A stretch of 64,000 nt of DNA from Bacteroidota bacterium. Its GTDB lineage: Bacteria; Bacteroidota; Bacteroidia; B-17B0; Aurantibacillaceae. The stretch spans positions 31,681 to 95,680 of the forward strand of contig JACQAK010000101.1 of the NCBI GenBank assembly GCA_016194985.1, read 5' to 3'. The notes under the pieces were generated by a model. The model was not told the origin of the DNA. It made no database searches and saw nothing but the letters and a program-made list of their open reading frames with translations. Of the stretch, positions 9,015 to 17,933 are shown piece by piece. Each line of letters opens with the position of its first letter. Position 1 is the stretch's first letter. The position numbers and the translations under genes are program-made.

Positions 9015-10235
9015 ATGAAATCTTTAGTCACTCTCTTTATTCTTGTCACTACCCTTATGAATGCACAAATTAAAACCGGTATCTGGCGAGGAGTCTTTTT
9101 ACTCAATCCTGAAAAACAATTGGAGCTTCCGTTCAACTTCGATGTAAAAAACACTAACGGTAAAATTACTTTGGTTATTCATAACGCACAGGAACGTATT
9201 ACCGTAGATGAAGTAGAATTAAAAAAAGATTCTTTCAACTTTAAAATGCCGGTTTTTGATACAGAGTTCAGAACACGATTAACTGACGATGGCACTATAA
9301 AAGGAGTGTGGATCAATCATACCAAAAAAGAAAATAATACGATCGCATTTACAGCACAGTTTGATAACAAAAACCGTTTTATTGTTCCAACAGAAAAGCC
9401 ACATCATTTTTACGATGGCAAATGGGAAACAACCTTTAGTCCGGGTACCGCAGATAGCAGTAAAGCTATAGGCGTATTCAAACATATTACAGGCACAAGT
9501 ATTGTAGAAGGCACTTTTATGACAGAAACCGGTGATTACCGTTATCTGGAAGGGACTGAGCATAATGGAAAACTTTACCTGTCATGCTTTGATGGCTCAC
9601 ATGCTTTTTTGTTTCTTGCCAGTCATGATGAAGGAGATATGATAAAAGGAGATTTTTACTCAGGCTCTAGCTGGCATGAAACATGGATAGCCAGGCGTAA
9701 TGACAAATTTGAATTACAGGATCCGGAAAGCTTAACGTATTTAAAAAATCCCAATGAAAAAATTGATTTTTCGTTTTTCAATTCCAAAAATGAAAAGATC
9801 AGTTTAAGTGATCCAAAATATAAGAACAAAGCCATCATCATTCAGATCATGGGAAGCTGGTGCCCTAATTGCATGGATGAAAGCGCTTATTTATCCAAGC
9901 TTTACAAACAATATAACAAAGCAGGATTAGAAATTATTGGATTAGCTTATGAAAGAACTTCCGATAATGAAAAAGCAAAAGCAAATATTTTACGCTTAAC
10001 CAAACGCTTTGACATTGGCTATGATATTTTATTGCCAGGCGTTACCGGAAAAGATAAAGCTTCTGAAACCTTACCTTTCTTAAATAAAGTCATGGCTTTT
10101 CCAACGACTATTTTCCTGGATAAGAATCACATCGTTAAATCCATTTACACCGGATTTAACGGGCCGGCCACAGGCAAGGCTTATGAAGAATATACCATTA
10201 AGACAGAGAAGTTAATTGGAGAACTGCTTAAATAA
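9015..10235 (+). CDS. Secreted TlpA-like thioredoxin-fold protein
   Basis: A 406-residue exported protein with a signal peptide (to about residue 17), a beta-rich N-terminal region of about 240 residues, and a C-terminal TlpA/ResA-type thioredoxin domain. The redox motif SWCPNC is at 281-286, so both cysteines are present. FPTTIFLD near the end contains the expected cis-proline (FPT). Members act in the periplasm as disulfide reductases or in extracytoplasmic redox maintenance. It follows the mannosidase by 35 bp and may be co-transcribed. A stretch with a structured repeat follows it. Confidence 0.85.
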   Translation: MKSLVTLFILVTTLMNAQIKTGIWRGVFLLNPEKQLELPFNFDVKNTNGKITLVIHNAQERITVDEVELKKDSFNFKMPVFDTEFRTRLTDDGTIKGVWINHTKKENNTIAFTAQFDNKNRFIVPTEKPHHFYDGKWETTFSPGTADSSKAIGVFKHITGTSIVEGTFMTETGDYRYLEGTEHNGKLYLSCFDGSHAFLFLASHDEGDMIKGDFYSGSSWHETWIARRNDKFELQDPESLTYLKNPNEKIDFSFFNSKNEKISLSDPKYKNKAIIIQIMGSWCPNCMDESAYLSKLYKQYNKAGLEIIGLAYERTSDNEKAKANILRLTKRFDIGYDILLPGVTGKDKASETLPFLNKVMAFPTTIFLDKNHIVKSIYTGFNGPATGKAYEEYTIKTEKLIGELLK

Positions 10236-10249
10236 ATAACAATTAAGCT

Positions 10250-10403
10250 TTGGGCGTATCGGCAATTATAAAATTAAATTTCAAATTTACATAGGATTTG
10301 CGTAAGGGATTGTAGTGGAAAGCCCACAGCCATGAGGTACGAATGGCGAGGACTTGCAACGAAAGCCCGACCCCGCCTGCCTCTTTGGTGGGGGGACGCC
10401 CAA
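10250..10403. repeat. Structured interspersed repeat, copy A
   Basis: The element is bounded by TTGGGCGT (10250-10257) and ACGCCCAA (10396-10403), an 8-bp outer stem. Its core (10299-10401) begins TGCGTAAGGGATTGTAGTGG and contains CAACGAAAGCCCGA followed by a CCCCGCC/GGTGGGG hairpin. The same core order occurs in copy B at 53619-53712. It fills the gap between the convergent thioredoxin-like gene and hflX. I recall very similar sequences being common between genes in Bacteroidota; whether it matches an Rfam family such as Flavo-1 needs a covariance search. Confidence 0.75.
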
Positions 10404-10441
10404 TAAACATTACTTCTAAAATGCTTTAAAAACATTTAAGA

Positions 10442-11641
10442 CTAATAAAATAAATTATTATAAGGGAATCTTACCACGTGCACTTTCTTAACCGTATCGT
10501 ACACCAGCTTTTTGAAATCAGTGATATTCTCTTTGTTTTTTGCACTGATATACACACAGGTTTGATTTAAATTGGTCATCCAGGTTTTTTTCAATTCATC
10601 CAATGACAAATTCTCTCTGGTCATGGGAGTCAAATCATCCTCTTCTTTCTTCACATATTTAAACGCATCGATCTTATTAAACACTAAAATGGTTTCTTTA
10701 TCTCCTGCTCCAATATCAATTAATGTTTGACGTACAACATTGATATGATCTTCGAAATTAGGATGCGAAATATCCACTACGTGCAATAAGATATCCGCTT
10801 CACGCACCTCATCCAACGTGCTTTTAAAGCTCTCGATCAATTGTGTGGGTAGCTTTCTGATAAAACCTACGGTATCCGTTAATAAAAAAAACAAATTATC
10901 GATGGTCACTTTTCTAACCGTAGTATCCAGGGTTGCAAACAGTTTATTCTCTGCAAATACTTCACTCTTACTAATCATATTCATGATGGTAGATTTACCA
11001 ACATTGGTATAACCCACCAAAGCCACACGTACAAATTCACCACGGTTTTTACGCTGCGTAGCCATTTGCTTATCAATTACTTTCAGGTCTTCTTTTAGCT
11101 GAGCAATCTTATCACGGGTAATTCGTCTATCGGTCTCAATTTCCTTCTCCCCGGCTCCACCGCGCGTACCGGTGCCTCCACGCTGACGTTCCAAGTGAGT
11201 CCACATACCGGTTAAACGGGGCAATAAATATTGATATTGTGCTAATTGCACCTGTGTTTTGGCATGAGCTGTTTGAGCGCGTTGCGAGAATATTTCAAGA
11301 ATCAGAGTGGTTCTGTCCAATATTTTCTTCCCTAATTCCTTTTCTAAATTCCGTTGTTGAGAGGGAGATAATTCATCATCAAAAATAACAACACTAATGT
11401 TATTCTCTTTCACAAAAGTTTTTACATCGCTGAGTTTCCCCTTTCCTATAAAGGTTGCTTTATCAGGTTTTTCGAGTTTTTGCGTAAATACTTTTTTAGT
11501 TTCAACACCGTAGGTCTCAGCTAAAAAAGCCAGCTCATCCAGATACTCAAATGCTAATTCTTCGTTTTGTTGCTTATTGATAACGCCTATTAAAACAGCC
11601 GTTGGTGCTTGTATTTCGGTAGAGTGCGTGTCTGGTTTCAA
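10442..11641 (-). CDS. hflX: Ribosome-associated GTPase HflX
   Basis: A 399-residue HflX-family GTPase, which splits stalled 70S ribosomes under stress. The N-terminal HflX domain (about 15-200) contains LSPSQQRNLE and the glycine-rich GGTGTRGGAGEKEIETDRR linker. The G domain has the P-loop GYTNVGKST at 210-218, DTVGF at 256-260, NKID (G4) and SAK (G5). It starts 5 bp after the stop of the cytochrome gene on the same strand, so the two form an operon. Confidence 0.95.
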   Translation of the reverse strand: MKPDTHSTEIQAPTAVLIGVINKQQNEELAFEYLDELAFLAETYGVETKKVFTQKLEKPDKATFIGKGKLSDVKTFVKENNISVVIFDDELSPSQQRNLEKELGKKILDRTTLILEIFSQRAQTAHAKTQVQLAQYQYLLPRLTGMWTHLERQRGGTGTRGGAGEKEIETDRRITRDKIAQLKEDLKVIDKQMATQRKNRGEFVRVALVGYTNVGKSTIMNMISKSEVFAENKLFATLDTTVRKVTIDNLFFLLTDTVGFIRKLPTQLIESFKSTLDEVREADILLHVVDISHPNFEDHINVVRQTLIDIGAGDKETILVFNKIDAFKYVKKEEDDLTPMTRENLSLDELKKTWMTNLNQTCVYISAKNKENITDFKKLVYDTVKKVHVVRFPYNNLFY

Positions 11642-11646
11642 TGGTA

Positions 11647-12252
11647 TTATTTCCCTTTTAAATCCGTTTCAATATAGGAAGCAACTGCTTCAATCTGTTC
11701 AGTAGTTAATGAAGATTTGTAAGACGCCATGGTGTTTTTACCATTGGTAATGATCTCTACAATGCCTTCGTGAGGTAATTGTGTAACCGATAGGTCCTTG
11801 GCTCCGCTCATTCCTAATTTACCATCATCGCCATGGCATAGTGCACATTTTTCTGTAAAAATTTCTTTACCACTCACAGCAACAGTTACCCCACCTGCTT
11901 TAGCAGCCTTTGATTTATATGCCAATGAAAATGAAACAACGATGAAGAAAAAAGATAAGGTCGCAAGAATTTTATTTTTCTTTTTGAAGCCAATTACAGC
12001 CAATGGAATAGATAAGCCAACCAACACCAGTTTAATGATGAGGAACTTATTGATCTCCGGAACTTGTGTTATTAAAAACACACCGGTTGCCAAAAAGCCA
12101 AAGCTTACGATCATCTCAACAACTTTGGTTTTCTTTTTAAATTTCTCTAATATTTCTTCTTTATCACTTAATAATAAAATTGTTTTTATTAAATAGATCA
12201 ATGTAAATAACACCACAAATAAGGTGTGTGAATGAAGCATGCCTGTAGCCAT
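11647..12252 (-). CDS. Four-helix membrane protein with C-terminal cytochrome c domain
   Basis: A 201-residue protein with four membrane helices (about 8-28, 46-63, 70-88, 94-111), resembling SirB-type membrane proteins. A periplasmic class I cytochrome c domain follows: haem motif CALCH at 136-140 and a probable axial methionine in NTMASY near 173-178. It probably shuttles or receives electrons at the inner membrane; partners are not visible. hflX is 5 bp downstream. A candidate -7 element lies at 12274-12281, giving a leader of about 15-20 nt. Confidence 0.8.
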   Translation of the reverse strand: MATGMLHSHTLFVVLFTLIYLIKTILLLSDKEEILEKFKKKTKVVEMIVSFGFLATGVFLITQVPEINKFLIIKLVLVGLSIPLAVIGFKKKNKILATLSFFFIVVSFSLAYKSKAAKAGGVTVAVSGKEIFTEKCALCHGDDGKLGMSGAKDLSVTQLPHEGIVEIITNGKNTMASYKSSLTTEQIEAVASYIETDLKGK

Positions 12253-12273
12253 TGTATTAATTTTAAATTATTC

Positions 12274-12281
12274 CAAAATTA
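12274..12281 (-). promoter_or_regulatory. Candidate -7 element (TAATTTTG) for the cytochrome-hflX operon
   Basis: Minus-strand TAATTTTG fits TAnnTTTG and lies 21 bp before the ATG at 12252. The region is shared with a divergent promoter at 12338-12345. Confidence 0.45.
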
Positions 12282-12337
12282 ACAATTTATCTTTAATTAA
12301 AAGCCACAAACTAATTTTTATAAATAAGCCATAATGT

Positions 12338-12345
12338 TATATTTG
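12338..12345 (+). promoter_or_regulatory. Candidate -7 element (TATATTTG) for the amidohydrolase
   Basis: TATATTTG matches the Bacteroidota consensus and lies 19 bp before ATG 12365. Confidence 0.5.
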
Positions 12346-12364
12346 TTATACTTAACTATTGATC

Positions 12365-15300
12365 ATGCGTAAATTATTTTTTCTGTTATCTCCTGTTTTT
12401 ATTATCAGCTACTGTTTGAAAGGTCAAACGACTTTCCCTGTAAACGGTGCACCAAATATTATGCATACGGTGTATGCCTTTACCAATTGTACATTACATG
12501 TAGATGCTGATGTTACTATTGTGAATGCTACATTAATTGTTCAGGACGGTAAAGTTTTAAGGACAGGTGAAAAAGCAGAAGCGCCAAAAGATGCTATTAC
12601 CATTGATCTCAAAGGCAAACATATCTATCCCGCATTTATTGATCTGTACAGCGATTATGGGATGCCGGAAGTAAAACGCACGGATTATACAGACGCGCCT
12701 AAAAAGGGAGCCTATGGATGGAACCAGGCCATAAAAAGTGAGGTAGAATCTTACAAACTCTTTCTTACTAATCAACAAAAAGCAGACGAATTAAGAAAAA
12801 TAGGCTTTGGAGCTGTTGTTACATCACAAAAAGATGGCATTGTGAGAGGAAGTGGCGCTTTGGTAAATTTAACCAATACCAAAGAAAACGAAAGCATTAT
12901 TAAAGACCGAGCCGCTGCATTTTATTCTTTCAATAAAGGTAGCTCTCCACAGGATTATCCGTCGTCACTAATGGGGGCTGTTGCTTTGTTAAGACAAACC
13001 TATTATGATGCAGCATGGTATAAAAACAATGAAACAAAAACAGAATTTAATATCACGCTGGATGCTTTTAATAAATTACAGGAATTACCGTCGGTGTTTG
13101 AAGGGAACGATAAGTATAATGATCTTCGTGGAAAAAAAATAGGTGATGAGTTTAAAGTAAAATACATTATTAAAGGTGGCGGTAATGAATACCAACGCAT
13201 GTATGATATTCAGAATACATTTTCGAAATACATTATTCCTGTTAATTTCCCGGATGCCATTGATGTAGAAGATCCCTATGATGCAGAACAGGCCTCGCTT
13301 ACCGATTTAAAACACTGGGAAATGGCACCAGCCAATTTAGCAGAACTCGAAAAAAATTATGTGCAGTTTTGTATTACCACTGCCGACCTCAAAGATAAAT
13401 CTGTGTTCTTAAAAAATGTGCGTAAAGCGATTGCCTATGGATTATCCGAAAAAACAGCCTTGAGAGCCTTAACATACAACCCTGCCAATTTTATTGGTGT
13501 ACAAGACAAAATAGGAAGCCTTAAGCAAGGTATGTTTGCTAATTTCTTTATCTCCTCCAAGTCTATTTTCGAAGAAGATGCTATCATTTACGAAACCTGG
13601 AGTAATGGCTTAAAAAATGCATATAATGATTTATCTCTTCCCGAAATCACTGGTTCCTACCAGTTATTATATAACTCCGCCAGCTACAAAGTAACCATCA
13701 ATAAAGAGCAGGATAATTATACCGGGCTTGTTCTTTTAAAAGACAGTATGAGGGCAAAAGCAAATGTGGCTTTTAAAAACAACCTGCTGACTCTTAGCTT
13801 TCCTTACGACTCTACATTTACATTACGCTTATCGGGTAACTACAATGAGCAGGAGAGATCATTTGTTGGTTCCGGCCAGTATTCAGATGGCACATGGGTA
13901 GATTTTAAAATGAATTATATATCTGTAACAGATACTGCCAAACAAAAAACAGCCGCCAAAAAACCGGCTCAAAAAATAAACTACGGTAAAGTATATTATC
14001 CGTTTGGCGCATATGGAGAGCCTGAAGCGGAAAGCAACGGATTAATCAAAGACACCTGGGCAAAATTCAAAAAACGCTACGATGCCATATTGATCAAGAA
14101 TGCCACGATGTGGACGAATGAAACAGACTCTATTTTAAAAGATCAGGATATTTATATTGTGGATGGCAAAATTGTGCGTATTGCGCCTAATATTGATGCG
14201 CCTAAAACTGCTTTTGCCAAAATCATTGACGGGAAAGGCATGCACCTAACACCGGGAATCATTGATGAGCATTCGCACATTGCATTATTCAGCGTAAATG
14301 AAGGGGCCGACGCCAGTAGTGCTGAAGTGAGAATGGGCGATGTGATTAATCCGGATGATATCAATATTTATCGCCAATTGGCAGGAGGCGTTACTACCGC
14401 TCAGTTACTTCATGGTTCTGCGAATCCTATTGGAGGACAAAGTTGTTTAATTAAATTACGCTGGGGGAAAAATCCTGAAGAATTAAAATATGAAAAAGCA
14501 CCGGCGTTTATAAAATTTGCCCTTGGAGAAAACGTTAAACACTCTAACGGTCTGAATCCTGACCAGGTGCGATTCCCGCAAACACGTATGGGAGTGGAAC
14601 AATTATATTATGATTATTTTACAAGGGCTGCCGCTTACAAAAAACAAATGGAAGGCTTTGGTAAATTAACCCCTAAACAAATTGAAAAAGACAAAGTCGT
14701 ATCTCCGCGCAAAGACCTGGATCTGGAAGCTTTAGCAGAAATACTGGATGGTAAACGTTTTATTACCTGCCACAGCTATGTACAAAGTGAGGTGAACATG
14801 TTAATGCATGTGGCAGATAGCATGAAGTTCAAAGTAAATACCTTTACCCATATTTTAGAAGGCTATAAAGTAGCCGATAAGATGAAGGCCCATGGTGCCA
14901 ATGCATCTACCTTTGCCGACTGGTGGGCTTATAAACTGGAAGTTATGGATGCCATTCCGTATAACGCAGCGATGTTAACCAAAGCCGATGTCAATACCGC
15001 TATCAATTCGGATGATGCCGAAATGGGAAGACGCTTAAATCAGGAGGCTGCCAAAACCATTAAATATGGAGGCTTAACAGAAGTTCAGGCCTTAAAATTA
15101 GTCACCCTGAACCCGGCTAAAATGTTACATATAGATGATAAAGTGGGCAGTATTAAAGTTGGCAAAGTAGCCGATCTGGTTCTTTGGACAGACAATCCTT
15201 TGAGCATCTATGCCAAAGTAAATACTACCATTATTGACGGGCAAATTTATTACGACAAGGACGAAGATGCCAAACTACAAGAAGATATTAAAAAGGAACG

Positions 15301-15415
15301 CGCCCGCATTATTGCCAAACTAATTGCAGAGAAAAACAAAGGTGCCAAAGTAGTTAAACCTCAGCCTAAAAAACAAAACCGTTTTCATTGCGATAGCGAA
15401 GAGAGCGGGTTGTAA
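12365..15415 (+). CDS. Secreted twin amidohydrolase, first half degenerate
   Basis: A 1016-residue exported protein (signal peptide to about residue 20) with two amidohydrolase/imidazolonepropionase-like halves. In the second half the metal-binding HSH is at residues 636-638 within GIIDEHSH, followed by CHSY near 801, a THILEG segment near 826 and NSDDAEM near 880, as in active metal-dependent hydrolases. In the first half the equivalent site reads AFIDLYSDYG near 87-96: both histidines are lost, so that half is probably non-catalytic. ATG 12365 is preferred over the TTG at 12359. Substrate unknown. The end is 6 bp from the convergent cytochrome P460-like gene. Confidence 0.85.
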   Translation: MRKLFFLLSPVFIISYCLKGQTTFPVNGAPNIMHTVYAFTNCTLHVDADVTIVNATLIVQDGKVLRTGEKAEAPKDAITIDLKGKHIYPAFIDLYSDYGMPEVKRTDYTDAPKKGAYGWNQAIKSEVESYKLFLTNQQKADELRKIGFGAVVTSQKDGIVRGSGALVNLTNTKENESIIKDRAAAFYSFNKGSSPQDYPSSLMGAVALLRQTYYDAAWYKNNETKTEFNITLDAFNKLQELPSVFEGNDKYNDLRGKKIGDEFKVKYIIKGGGNEYQRMYDIQNTFSKYIIPVNFPDAIDVEDPYDAEQASLTDLKHWEMAPANLAELEKNYVQFCITTADLKDKSVFLKNVRKAIAYGLSEKTALRALTYNPANFIGVQDKIGSLKQGMFANFFISSKSIFEEDAIIYETWSNGLKNAYNDLSLPEITGSYQLLYNSASYKVTINKEQDNYTGLVLLKDSMRAKANVAFKNNLLTLSFPYDSTFTLRLSGNYNEQERSFVGSGQYSDGTWVDFKMNYISVTDTAKQKTAAKKPAQKINYGKVYYPFGAYGEPEAESNGLIKDTWAKFKKRYDAILIKNATMWTNETDSILKDQDIYIVDGKIVRIAPNIDAPKTAFAKIIDGKGMHLTPGIIDEHSHIALFSVNEGADASSAEVRMGDVINPDDINIYRQLAGGVTTAQLLHGSANPIGGQSCLIKLRWGKNPEELKYEKAPAFIKFALGENVKHSNGLNPDQVRFPQTRMGVEQLYYDYFTRAAAYKKQMEGFGKLTPKQIEKDKVVSPRKDLDLEALAEILDGKRFITCHSYVQSEVNMLMHVADSMKFKVNTFTHILEGYKVADKMKAHGANASTFADWWAYKLEVMDAIPYNAAMLTKADVNTAINSDDAEMGRRLNQEAAKTIKYGGLTEVQALKLVTLNPAKMLHIDDKVGSIKVGKVADLVLWTDNPLSIYAKVNTTIIDGQIYYDKDEDAKLQEDIKKERARIIAKLIAEKNKGAKVVKPQPKKQNRFHCDSEESGL

Positions 15416-15421
15416 CAGCAT

Positions 15422-15907
15422 TTAGTAGAAATTAAAACTCACCACTAAATCTCTTTGTCCTGACTGAGCATGGCAACTTGTGCAAACGGATGGATCTTTA
15501 TTAACACTATACGCAGAGCTTCCATCTGCATTAATTTCTGCCCATAACCAGGTTCCTTCTTTTTTAAACATTAGTGCATACATTCCATTTGATTGCACTT
15601 CCTTAACGATCATTGATCCATTTGGAAATTGTTGACCAACCGGAAGTTTGCCGTTGTCGGTTAAACTGGTTGTTGCAATTTTATTAAATTTTAATTTAAA
15701 TGCGCCATGTGGGCCATTTGTTCCCGGATAAATCATTCCGGGGGCATTTTTGTAATAGGTAAAAGCTGTTGCATTTTTACAACTATCAAACAGGGCCTTG
15801 TCGCTGTAGGCTAACAGGGGATTTTTAGCCACGTCTTTAGTGCATGAATAAAAAACACCCGAAGTGATTGTAAGAATACTTATACCAACTAATAGTGTTG
15901 CTCGCAT
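15422..15907 (-). CDS. Cytochrome P460-like lipoprotein
   Basis: A 161-residue predicted lipoprotein (lipobox GVFYSC, Cys22) with a cytochrome P460-type core: GPHGAFKLKFN near 65-75, PNGSMIVKE near 95-103, GTWLWAE near 118-124, and a haem-binding CTSCH at 142-146. P460 proteins bind a c-type haem crosslinked to a lysine; K102 or K115 could serve, which I cannot decide. It probably acts in the periplasm in small-molecule oxidation or electron transfer. The gene upstream on the same strand is the conserved 150-residue protein, with a 15-bp gap. Confidence 0.75.
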   Translation of the reverse strand: MRATLLVGISILTITSGVFYSCTKDVAKNPLLAYSDKALFDSCKNATAFTYYKNAPGMIYPGTNGPHGAFKLKFNKIATTSLTDNGKLPVGQQFPNGSMIVKEVQSNGMYALMFKKEGTWLWAEINADGSSAYSVNKDPSVCTSCHAQSGQRDLVVSFNFY

Positions 15908-15922
15908 TTTTTTCTTGGATTA

Positions 15923-16375
15923 CTATAAATACTTAGCAAGCCAGGTAGAACGCAACGGTTGCTTCCATTTTGTATTTAACTCTGTGGACTGTGTAATGGT
16001 ATTATCAAAAACCAATGTGTTTTCAGTAATTGAATTTGAAGAAAGCAATTCTTTGATTTGAGAAGATTTGACAACCTCAACATGGGTATTATTCTCGTAG
16101 GCTACCAATAAGCGGTTTAACAATTCAACTGCAAATGCCTGCTCCAATTCTTTGACGAATCTTAATTGCTTATCAATGCTACAGCCACTGGCGTTGTATT
16201 TTTCTTCGTTCACTTTAAAGATCAATAAACGGTTTTGGTATAATTCAAACGAAGCGTCTAAACTTACATCGTGAGCCGTCCATGTACTTACAAAATTTTG
16301 ACAACGGGTTTTAAAATCAACTAACTGCTCAGTCGTTAATTCTTTGCTTAATGTATAAATCCAAATACGTTCCAT
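15923..16375 (-). CDS. Conserved Bacteroidota protein, often mis-annotated as an ABC ATPase
   Basis: A 150-residue soluble protein with the pattern MERIWIYTLSKELT, FVSTWTAHD and ASGCSIDKQLRFVKELE. I recognise this as a small protein widely conserved in Bacteroidota and frequently labelled ABC transporter ATPase, although no Walker motif is present here. Function is unknown. No signal peptide. It is followed after 15 bp by the P460-like cytochrome and may share a transcript with it. Confidence 0.7.
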   Translation of the reverse strand: MERIWIYTLSKELTTEQLVDFKTRCQNFVSTWTAHDVSLDASFELYQNRLLIFKVNEEKYNASGCSIDKQLRFVKELEQAFAVELLNRLLVAYENNTHVEVVKSSQIKELLSSNSITENTLVFDNTITQSTELNTKWKQPLRSTWLAKYL

Positions 16376-16457
16376 ACTAATTTTGAGTTATTGTGTTGAT
16401 GAATTATAGACTAAAATAAATCACATTCTTTGTCTCAACTATTCACCAAATCAGTCA

Positions 16458-17876
16458 TTAAATAAATTTACATTTACGGCTTGCAAAAGCACACATGCGT
16501 AATAAAATAATACCATGCTTAAATCTGGAAATGTTGGTACTTCCATAAGTACGCTCTCTGTAACGAATAGGAATCTCTACAATCTTTAAGTTTAATTTGT
16601 GTGCGCCAAATAACAAATCAAAATCTCCAAAAGGATCGAATTCTCCAAAATATTTTCTGTTCTTCGTGAGTTTAATATAGTCCTCTCTAAACATCACTTT
16701 TGTTCCACACAAGGTGTCTTTAAAGCGTTGATCCAATAACCAGGTAAAAGCCCAGCTAAAGAAATGATTCCCCAGGTAATTCAAAAAACGCATGGCTTCT
16801 TTATCCATAGGATACACCAAACGGGTTCCGTTAATAAAATCGCCTTTGCTTCCGGCTATCGCATCATAAAATTTCGGAATATCTTCCGGTGGCACTGTCA
16901 GGTCAGCGTCCAGAATCATTAAAATATCGCCGGTAGCCATTTTATAACCTTCCCGTACGGCATCTGCTTTCCCTTTTCCTTTTTGCTGTCCGATTTTTAT
17001 ATCATGCGTTGCTGCATATTTTTGTTGTATCTCCTGGATTTTTTGCCAGGTATCGTCGGTGCTGTTACCCTCAATAAAGATGATCTCCACATGCTTTCCA
17101 AACTCAGGTAAACGCGTTATCGCGTTTTCAATATTACCGCTTTCATTTCTGGCAGGGATCACCACCGTGGTTGAATATTTTGTTTTATATTCTTCCGGAT
17201 TGCTGATCGGCAAAGGTTTGGCAAACGAGTATGTGTTTAAACTAAAGAATCTGAAAAATGGAAATTTAGCCAATACCAGGTTAAACAGCTCCGCAATTAT
17301 TGGAATATAAAACGGAAAAATAAAGCGTTTACTGTTTCTGTAGACATCAAAACCTGAAACAAATAATAAATTATTTACATCTTTTGTATTTAACCAGTTT
17401 TGAGTGGGTGTTTTTGTTTTTAATCCAATTAGTTCGGCAAACTTTAAAACAGGCTCCCATAAAGAGTTATAATACTGAACAATGATCTTTGTATTAGGAT
17501 GAGAGACTTTTTTAAGCTGCTCAAACACTACTTGTATATCTTCAACGAACCCAATTAAATTACTTAAGATAATAAAGTCATATGTTTCGGAAAGACTTAT
17601 GTTATTAGCGTCCATTAAGATGAACTCTATATCTTTACCGGCATGCTTTTCTTTTGCCCAGGCAATTTGTCCTTCGCTGAAATCGATCCCTGTTTTTTTA
17701 CTGCCGGCAATTCCCGCTAACAAATCCCCGCTACCGCAACCTATTTCTAACACAGAGCTATCTTCGTGAGAAAAATAATTACAATAATTAGTGATTTCTT
17801 TCCAATAGTAATTTGTTAGTCCACGTCCTTTTCTTTTGGAAGCAAGTATGTTAAAATATTCCTTTATGTTTTGCAA
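16458..17876 (-). CDS. Methyltransferase/GT2 glycosyltransferase fusion
   Basis: A 472-residue two-domain protein. Residues 1 to about 225 form a SAM methyltransferase domain with motif I LEIGCGSGDLL at 43-53. Residues 236 to about 455 form a GT2 glycosyltransferase of the dolichyl-phosphate-mannose-synthase type: TVVIPARNESGNI at 237-249, donor-binding ILDADLTVPP at 321-330, and GTKVMFRED near 391-399. No C-terminal membrane helices are evident. This could both methylate and transfer a sugar onto a polyprenyl phosphate or glycan. It stands alone between two unrelated genes. Confidence 0.85.
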   Translation of the reverse strand: MQNIKEYFNILASKRKGRGLTNYYWKEITNYCNYFSHEDSSVLEIGCGSGDLLAGIAGSKKTGIDFSEGQIAWAKEKHAGKDIEFILMDANNISLSETYDFIILSNLIGFVEDIQVVFEQLKKVSHPNTKIIVQYYNSLWEPVLKFAELIGLKTKTPTQNWLNTKDVNNLLFVSGFDVYRNSKRFIFPFYIPIIAELFNLVLAKFPFFRFFSLNTYSFAKPLPISNPEEYKTKYSTTVVIPARNESGNIENAITRLPEFGKHVEIIFIEGNSTDDTWQKIQEIQQKYAATHDIKIGQQKGKGKADAVREGYKMATGDILMILDADLTVPPEDIPKFYDAIAGSKGDFINGTRLVYPMDKEAMRFLNYLGNHFFSWAFTWLLDQRFKDTLCGTKVMFREDYIKLTKNRKYFGEFDPFGDFDLLFGAHKLNLKIVEIPIRYRERTYGSTNISRFKHGIILLRMCAFASRKCKFI

Positions 17877-17933
17877 AATGTGATTTTTTAAGAAAGCTAA
17901 TTTACAAGTTTAATTTTAAATTAGAACGCAGAA

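Noticed and set aside
10250..10403. Possible tRNA or CRISPR repeat in the GC-rich intergenic element
   Set aside because: No cloverleaf or regular spacing; it is better explained by the two-copy structured repeat.
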